Shown here: positions 13,994-18,178 of the stretch, one piece after another
Position numbering within the stretch: the first letter of the stretch is position 1
Layout: each line of letters begins with the position of its first letter
NCBI GenBank assembly: GCA_002347405.1
Contig: DDXB01000006.1
Coordinates: 1-18,178, forward strand
Length of the DNA stretch: 18,178 nt
Source: Rhodocyclaceae bacterium UBA2271
Lineage (GTDB): Bacteria; Pseudomonadota; Gammaproteobacteria; Burkholderiales; Rhodocyclaceae
Reading direction: 5' to 3'
Made by a program: the position numbers and the translations under genes
Notes under the pieces: generated by a model
Database searches by the model: none
What the model was told of the DNA's origin: nothing
Seen by the model: only the letters and a program-made list of their open reading frames with translations

Positions 13994-14088
13994 TTATCCC
14001 GTTGGCAGTGTCTTTTTCAGCTAACCGGTCCGCTCCTGCCTGTACTTTGAGGTACGACAGAAGTGGACATCAGACGGGAGAACAAGAA

Positions 14089-14937
14089 ATGAAATTACAT
14101 GCACAGATAGCGGCCGTACTTTTTGCCGCGGTGATATTTCCGGCCCATGCGGCCTTGCAAGTTTTTCCGCAGTCGGCATTGACACCAACAACCCAGTTGT
14201 ACACCACTACCATCGGCGGCGGGATCGGCGACATTGTCGTGATGACCGGTGGCGGTAACGCTGCTGGTGTTGGCGTACTTTCCGGCCGCAACGACGATGG
14301 CTACAGAGGCCCGATCGACTTCAACTTCACGACGCCATTCTCGTTCTTTGGCAATAGCTACTCCAGCTTCTATGCCAACAACAACGGCAACATCAGTTTT
14401 ACCGCCGGCAATTCAAGTTTTATCCCCACCGGACCGATCGGTGCGACCATACCGACGATCTCGGTCTGGTTCGGCGATGTGGATACACGTGGTGACTTGA
14501 GTGGCGTATTGCATTTGCGCCAGGACATCGCCAACCAGACGATTCTGACTTGGGACAATGTTGGCTCTTACAATTCACGCGATACCGCACTGAACACATT
14601 CCAAATGGTCGTGCGTGGTTCCGATTACGCCATACCGGTCGGTCAGGGTGCAATCGGCTTCTTCTGGCTCGCCATGCCTTGGGAAGTCACGCAAACGAGC
14701 ACAACCGCGGCAGTCGGTTTTGGCGATGGCGCCGGCAACGGTGTGGTGCTGCAAGGTTCGAATGAATCGGGGCTGAACCGGGTGGTTGCCTTCCATCAGA
14801 CTTGGTTCAACATCGACCTGACCCCCGTGTGCGGCGTTCCCGGTGCTCCGGACTGCGCAGTTCCCGAACCCGGCTCGCTGGCCTTGTTCGCTGTGGGGCT
14901 CTTGGGTCTGGCGTTACGGCGCAAGTGGGCAGCCTGA
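14089..14937 (+). CDS. Nidogen-like PEP-CTERM sorting-domain exported protein
   Basis: A 282 aa secreted or surface protein, ATG 14089 with GGGAG 8 bases upstream. Signal peptide MKLHAQIAAVLFAAVIFPAHA. Residues about 70-245 look like a NIDO (nidogen extracellular) domain: FNFTTPFSFFGNSYSSFYAN, NNGNISFT, then SVWFGDVDTRG, the family's landmark, and FQMVVRG. The C-terminus is a textbook PEP-CTERM signal: VPEPGSLALF, one hydrophobic helix, RRKW. This signal is recognised by exosortase EpsH/XrtA and links the protein to exopolysaccharide export. C248 and C256 may form a disulfide. No exosortase gene is in view. The codons and composition are less GC-rich than the flanking housekeeping genes. The frame is open upstream to 13747 but that part has no signal peptide and crosses the promoter. 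Confidence 0.92.
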   Translation: MKLHAQIAAVLFAAVIFPAHAALQVFPQSALTPTTQLYTTTIGGGIGDIVVMTGGGNAAGVGVLSGRNDDGYRGPIDFNFTTPFSFFGNSYSSFYANNNGNISFTAGNSSFIPTGPIGATIPTISVWFGDVDTRGDLSGVLHLRQDIANQTILTWDNVGSYNSRDTALNTFQMVVRGSDYAIPVGQGAIGFFWLAMPWEVTQTSTTAAVGFGDGAGNGVVLQGSNESGLNRVVAFHQTWFNIDLTPVCGVPGAPDCAVPEPGSLALFAVGLLGLALRRKWAA

Positions 14938-14965
14938 TCAAGTCGCTCACACGCATCATGATGAA

Positions 14966-14989
14966 GAAACCCCGCTACGGCGGGGTTTC
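14966..14989 (+). terminator. Terminator after the PEP-CTERM gene
   Basis: Perfect 10-bp stem with arms GAAACCCCGC and GCGGGGTTTC around loop TACG, 28 bases after the stop codon. The arm ends in TTTC but has no longer T-run. It may work in both directions, since rlmI transcription also comes toward it. Confidence 0.75.
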
Positions 14990-15020
14990 GCGCTTCTGGA
15001 GAGCAAACTCTGGCTGGCAT

Positions 15021-15130
15021 CGCCAGAAAGTCGGCGTGACCGAAGGAAATCCCCGTGGGGCTGGTGGGATGAAATGCCCCGCATGGGGCACGGCGTTGCC
15101 GGATCGCCGCCACAACGGGGACGGCGTTCA
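15021..15130 (+). repeat. Dispersed repeat copy 5, the longest copy
   Basis: Contains all modules seen in the family: AAAGTCGGCG, the 31-base block shared with hslU (15029-15059), CTGGTGGGA, TGAAATGCCCCGC shared with copy 4, and a 31-base unit (15090-15120) related to the 32-bp tandem unit of copy 2, followed by a second unit start. It ends in the rlmI stop codon. Confidence 0.8.
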
Positions 15131-16375
15131 ATCCACCTGCAGCAGCAAGCCCTTGAGATATTCGCCTTCGGGAAAGGCCAGGTCGACCGGATGGTCGGCG
15201 CTGCCTTGCAGTCGCTTGACGATGCGCGCGCTCATTTGCGTCGATTGGCCGGCATCGCAGGCGGCAGCGGCGATGATTTTCTGGAAGAGATCCAGACCGA
15301 CGCCGCCGGAGCAGGAATAGGTCATCAGCAGGCCGCCCGGTGACAGCAGCTTGAAACCATGCAGGTTGATGTCCTTGTAGGCGCGGCTGGCGCGCTCGGC
15401 GTGGCTTGCCGAGGGGGCGAACTTGGGCGGGTCGAGGATGATGAGATCGAAAGTCTCGCCGGCGGCCTTCAGTCGGCGCAACTCGTCAAAGACATTGGCG
15501 CAGCGCCACTCTGCATGAGCGGCAGGCAACTGCGGATTCAGCGCCAGGTTCGCCGCCGCCCGTTGCAAAGCCGGTTGCGAGCTGTCGATGGACAGCACGC
15601 TCGCCGCGCCACCGGCCAGCGCCTGCAGCGAAAAGCCGCCGGTGTAGCAAAAACAATTGAGCACGCGTCGCCCTGCGGAAAGCCCGGCCAGCAAACGGCG
15701 ATTTTCGCGCTGGTCGAGATAAAAGCCGGTCTTGTGACCAGTGACGATGTCCACGGCCAGGGTCACGCCATGTTCTTCGATTACTATTGGCACCCCCTCT
15801 TCCTCTGTCTCATTTGCCAACTGCGCCCCGCCAGGGGGGAGGGAGGTCGGGGAAATCCAGCCGGTTGTCGGTTCCAGCCCTTCCAGGCCTCGCACTTCGG
15901 AATCCGAGCGTTCGTAGATGCGCGCGCAGCCGGTAGCTTTTTGCAGCGCATCGACAATGGCGGCACGCCATTTTTCGGCGCCGGCGCTGGTGAGTTGCAC
16001 AACCACGGTGTCGCCATATTTGTCCGCAATCACACCGGGCAGGCCGTCCGACTCGGCGTGGATCAGGCGCAGACCTTGTTGCCCGGCGAGTTCCGGCAGT
16101 TGCGCACGGCGCGCCACGGCCGCAGCGACGCGCCGCTTGAAGAAGGCATGATCGATGGTCGTCGCAATATCGAAGCTCCAGACGCGCGCCCGAATTTTCG
16201 AGTGCGGGCTGTAGGCCGCCTTGGCCAGCGGGCGGCCGTCGGCGGCCTGAATCGTCACCGTGTCGCCCGGTCGCGCATGGCCGTCCAGCCGGGCGACGGC
16301 GGTATCGAACAGCCACGGATGCCGCTTGAACAGCGAACGCTCCTTGCCGGGATGGAGGATCAGTTGTGCACTCAT
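15128..16375 (-). CDS. rlmI: 23S rRNA (cytosine) methyltransferase, RlmI type
   Basis: SAM-dependent enzyme expected to make m5C in 23S rRNA (position 1962 in E. coli). The 415 aa protein starts MSAQLILHPGKERSLFKRHP with an N-terminal PUA domain (about 1-75). The central part has YERSDSEVR and EEHGVTLAVDIVTGHKTGFY. The methyltransferase fold has LNCFCYTGGFSLQAL (SAM site), DPPKFAPS (315-322), and TYSCSG with the likely catalytic C355. The end DHPVDLAFPEGEYLKGLLLQ is typical. Oddity: residues about 168-194 (EPTTGWISPTSLPPGGAQ...) are an insert absent from the E. coli enzyme as I recall it; its DNA has long C runs. The true start is fixed by homology although the frame is open for 56 codons upstream. 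Those codons run out of frame across the xerC remnant. Confidence 0.93.
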   Translation of the reverse strand: MSAQLILHPGKERSLFKRHPWLFDTAVARLDGHARPGDTVTIQAADGRPLAKAAYSPHSKIRARVWSFDIATTIDHAFFKRRVAAAVARRAQLPELAGQQGLRLIHAESDGLPGVIADKYGDTVVVQLTSAGAEKWRAAIVDALQKATGCARIYERSDSEVRGLEGLEPTTGWISPTSLPPGGAQLANETEEEGVPIVIEEHGVTLAVDIVTGHKTGFYLDQRENRRLLAGLSAGRRVLNCFCYTGGFSLQALAGGAASVLSIDSSQPALQRAAANLALNPQLPAAHAEWRCANVFDELRRLKAAGETFDLIILDPPKFAPSASHAERASRAYKDINLHGFKLLSPGGLLMTYSCSGGVGLDLFQKIIAAAACDAGQSTQMSARIVKRLQGSADHPVDLAFPEGEYLKGLLLQVD

Positions 16376-16425
16376 TTTTTCTTTGCTCGGGGGTGGGCCG
16401 CATCGCAAACTTTGGCCAGGTGCTG
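16372..16425 (-). pseudogene. Remnant of a second xerC 3' end
   Basis: Minus-strand bases 16425-16372 translate as QHLAKVCDAAHPRAKKK-stop, against QHLAKVYDAAHPRAKKK-stop at the end of the intact xerC (16562-16509). Of nine base differences in 18 codons, seven are at third positions and only the Tyr-to-Cys change alters the protein. The remnant's TGA overlaps the rlmI ATG by four bases. The homology stops sharply at the CAG codon. Confidence 0.8.
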
Positions 16426-16508
16426 ACAACGCGCCGCAGGGCGTGTTGCGGCGTAGGCTAAGCTGCGCGCAGCGAAGGTTAAGCGCAGCGGCCGGAGGCA
16501 AAGTCCAT
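16426..16508. other. 83-base non-coding segment between the two xerC ends
   Basis: Contains GC-rich hairpins: on the minus strand AACACGCC-CTGC-GGCGCGTT (one mismatch) and the palindrome CTGCGCGCAG. Nothing else was recognised. It separates the intact xerC stop from the remnant. Confidence 0.5.
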
Positions 16509-17435
16509 TCATTTTTTCTTCGCCCTCGGATGCGCCGCATCATAAACCTTGGCCAGGTGCTGGAAATCCAAGTGTGTATAAATCTGCGTGGTACTTATGC
16601 TGGCATGGCCAAGCATTTCCTGCACCGCGCGCAAATCACCGGAGGATTGCAGCACATGGCTGGCGAAGGAGTGGCGCAGCATGTGCGGATGGACATGCAG
16701 ACCCAGCCCGCTCTTCTTCGCCCAATGGGCGAGGCGCAACTCAATGGCGCGCGGACTCAGGCGCGTGCCGCGCCGGCTGACGAACAGTGCCGGTTCATCC
16801 GCCGCGGCAATGGCAAGCCGTTGCTCAAGCCACGCGGCCAGGGCTTCAGCCGCCTTGGCGCCCACGGGTACCGTGCGGGTCTTGCCGCGCTTGCCGGTCA
16901 CCGTCACTTCGCTGCCGGCCAGATCGAGGCCAGCCGCCCCGTGGCGGCCGGCGACCAGATCCAGCGCGGCCAGTTCGGCCAGCCGCAGTCCCGAGGAATA
17001 GAACAGCTCGATCATCGCGCGGTCGCGCAGCGCCAGCAGATCGTCGCCGGGTGCGGCCAGTAATGCAGCAGTCTGGTCGATGGCGAGTGCCTTGGGCAGA
17101 GGGCGCGGACGTTTCGGAGCGCGCAGGCCGGCAGTGGGGTCGGTCGTCAGCTCACCGCGCCGCGCCAGCCAGCGGTAATACGAACGCCATGCCGACAGCG
17201 TGCGCGCCAGTGAACGCGCCGACAAGCCCTGACCATGCAGCCGCATGGCCTGCCGGCGCAGTTCGTGGGATTGCAGTTGCGCCAGGGGGCGGTTGGCGGC
17301 GGCGTCCTGCAGCAGCGCCAGGTCGCGCCGATAGGCGATCAGGGTATGGGGGCTGGCACGCCGCTGGTGCGCCAGCTCAGCGAGAAATTGCGCCACACCC
17401 GGATCAAATGCCGGGTCTTTTCCCGCTTCGGCCAT
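16509..17435 (-). CDS. xerC: Tyrosine recombinase XerC
   Basis: Chromosome-dimer resolution recombinase acting with XerD at dif. The 308 aa product has the N-terminal SAM-like DNA-binding domain (DPGVAQFLAELAHQRRASPH...) and the full catalytic set: R151 (SSGLRLAEL), K182 (VTGKRGKTR), H251 and R254 (HPHMLRHSF), H277 (LGHASIST) and nucleophile Y286 (TTQIYTHL). ATG 17435 lies 8 bases after the DUF484 stop; the frame is open further upstream but overlaps DUF484. A slightly longer loop (VAGRHGAAGLDLAGSE) precedes K182. The gene order DUF484-xerC is common in betaproteobacteria. A degenerate copy of its last 17 codons lies downstream. Confidence 0.96.
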   Translation of the reverse strand: MAEAGKDPAFDPGVAQFLAELAHQRRASPHTLIAYRRDLALLQDAAANRPLAQLQSHELRRQAMRLHGQGLSARSLARTLSAWRSYYRWLARRGELTTDPTAGLRAPKRPRPLPKALAIDQTAALLAAPGDDLLALRDRAMIELFYSSGLRLAELAALDLVAGRHGAAGLDLAGSEVTVTGKRGKTRTVPVGAKAAEALAAWLEQRLAIAAADEPALFVSRRGTRLSPRAIELRLAHWAKKSGLGLHVHPHMLRHSFASHVLQSSGDLRAVQEMLGHASISTTQIYTHLDFQHLAKVYDAAHPRAKKK

Positions 17436-17443
17436 CGGCGTTA

Positions 17444-18100
17444 TCAGCTCAGCGTGCGATTCAGCGCTACCGCCGCCACCTCGCCGATGCGCTCCAGATA
17501 GAGCGTGCCCATCTCCGGGTAAAAGCGCTGCGGTTCCTCGCTGCCGAGGGCCAGCAGGCCGAAGGTGTCGGCCCCGCGCCGCAGGGAAACGAGCGCCAGC
17601 GAGCGCACATGGCTGCCGCGCTCGCCGAACCAGCCGAGCACATCGGGGCCGCTGCCGGCACCGCAATAGGGGCGTTTCAATGCTGCGGCAAATTCGTGCG
17701 CTTCCGCGCTCATCGGCGTGAACTCGGGCGCGCCTGGATCACCAGCCACATCCCACAAGCGCACCGCGACATGCGGGACGGCAAAATCGCCGCCGAGATG
17801 GGCGTATAGCACCCGCAATACGCTGCTCGCGTCTGTGGCCCCCGCCAGCGCCACATCGATCCGGTGCGCCTTGCCGGACAGCGCATCATTCTCTTCGCCA
17901 AAGTGGATCAATTCGGCCAGCTTGTTCTCGAGGCGCTTGATCTGGTCGCGCAGCGTGACGATCTGCCGTTCGGTGATCGACACGGCACGCCCGCCGTGCG
18001 GGTCGGGCAGCGTGATCTGCGCCAGAGCATCGGCGTATTGCGTGAAAAACTCCGGGTGGTCTTTCAGATACTGCGCGACATCCTTGGCTTCTAGGGACAT
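17444..18100 (-). CDS. DUF484 family protein (GAF-like)
   Basis: A 218 aa cytoplasmic protein of the DUF484 family, typically encoded between dapF and xerC. It starts MSLEAKDVAQYLKDHPEFFTQYADALAQITLPDPHGG, the family's N-terminal signature. SITERQIVTLRDQIKRLENKLAELIHFGEEN is a short coiled coil (about 45-75), and then comes a GAF-like domain ending FGLLALGSEEPQRFYPEMGTLYLERIGEV. The molecular function is not established. SD GGAGGA is strong and 4 bases from the ATG at 18100. That SD is complementary to sequence just upstream (see the regulatory entry). Confidence 0.9.
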   Translation of the reverse strand: MSLEAKDVAQYLKDHPEFFTQYADALAQITLPDPHGGRAVSITERQIVTLRDQIKRLENKLAELIHFGEENDALSGKAHRIDVALAGATDASSVLRVLYAHLGGDFAVPHVAVRLWDVAGDPGAPEFTPMSAEAHEFAAALKRPYCGAGSGPDVLGWFGERGSHVRSLALVSLRRGADTFGLLALGSEEPQRFYPEMGTLYLERIGEVAAVALNRTLS

Positions 18101-18101
18101 G

Positions 18102-18132
18102 GTTCCTCCGCCGGGCCGTCCCAAGGAGGAAC
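18102..18132 (-). promoter_or_regulatory. Inverted repeat sequestering the DUF484 ribosome-binding site
   Basis: In the transcript GTTCCTCC (18132-18125) pairs perfectly with GGAGGAAC (18109-18102), which contains the Shine-Dalgarno, around a 15-base loop. A competing stem GGCCGT/ACGGCC uses the same upstream bases, so two mutually exclusive folds are possible. Confidence 0.45.
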
Positions 18133-18178
18133 GGCCAATACATGGAGCGGGCGCAGCCCGCGAACTTCCGTCACCCCC
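18133..18178. other. Right edge, no gene recognised
   Basis: 46 bases upstream of the DUF484 leader. dapF would be expected further right by synteny. Minus-strand bases 18178-18160 match plus-strand 3332-3350 in 17 of 19 positions, a possible second short repeat family. Confidence 0.35.

Larger units (their letters stand above)
13396..14088. other. 693-base intergenic region
   Basis: No convincing gene. From left to right it holds repeat copy 4 (13401-13449), a hairpin cluster, a strong 13-bp hairpin (13522-13553), a moderately GC stretch without known features (13555-13690), an AT-rich inverted repeat (13697-13730), then AT-rich DNA to the sigma-54-type promoter. Base composition drops clearly after about 13690, as often upstream of regulated or acquired genes. 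Confidence 0.6.

Noticed and set aside
13747..14088. Upstream extension of the PEP-CTERM frame to an alternative start at 13747
   Set aside because: The extension would bury the signal peptide inside the protein and covers the sigma-54-type promoter; ATG 14089 has a good ribosome site and a clean signal peptide.
1..18178. tRNA or rRNA genes, transposases and integrase attachment sites
   Set aside because: None recognised on either strand; xerC is the housekeeping recombinase and not a phage integrase.

Overview
The window reads as chromosomal DNA of a GC-rich betaproteobacterium, most likely from or near the Rhodocyclaceae. The reasons are the DUF484-xerC gene pair, hslVU, a long GspE/PilB-type secretion ATPase, a PEP-CTERM exported protein with a sigma-54-type promoter, and the general codon style. 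This placement is an inference; there is no rRNA, tRNA, CRISPR array or recognisable transposase gene in the window.

Layout. The left arm (1-5335) is entirely on the minus strand. In transcription order it holds hslV, hslU, an AEC-family permease and the first 782 codons of a secretion ATPase that runs off the left edge. The right arm (15128-18100), also minus strand, holds DUF484, xerC and an RlmI-type rRNA methyltransferase. Between the arms lies a roughly 9.7 kb block (about 5387-15130). In many proteobacteria xerC and hslVU are close neighbours, so this block looks like an insertion into that synteny.

Middle block. Most of it is a zinc-acquisition locus built around one divergent promoter. 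Leftward (minus) run zur, a small exported DUF2946-like protein, an outer-membrane barrel protein, a ZnuA-like binding protein and a ZnuB-like permease. Rightward (plus) run a ZIP transporter, a ZrgA-like (DUF2796) periplasmic protein, a LolD/MacB-type ATPase, an FtsX-like permease and a DUF3299 protein. A perfect 17-base palindrome (9395-9411) between zur and the ZIP gene is the obvious Zur operator. Together these genes could move zinc across the outer membrane, capture it in the periplasm and import it by two or three parallel routes, all repressed when zinc is sufficient. Beyond them lies a large intergenic region and a nidogen-domain PEP-CTERM protein.

The most unusual content is outside the annotated functions. 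(1) A modular dispersed repeat family occurs at least five times: inside the hslU coding sequence, upstream of hslV, in the 3' end of the DUF2946-like gene, after the DUF3299 gene and next to rlmI. Two direct copies bracket the middle block. (2) A second, diverged copy of the last 17 codons of xerC sits immediately upstream of rlmI, like the scar of a gene replacement. (3) The ribosome-binding sites of the porin-like gene and of the DUF484 gene are perfectly complementary to upstream sequence, suggesting translational coupling or RNA switching.
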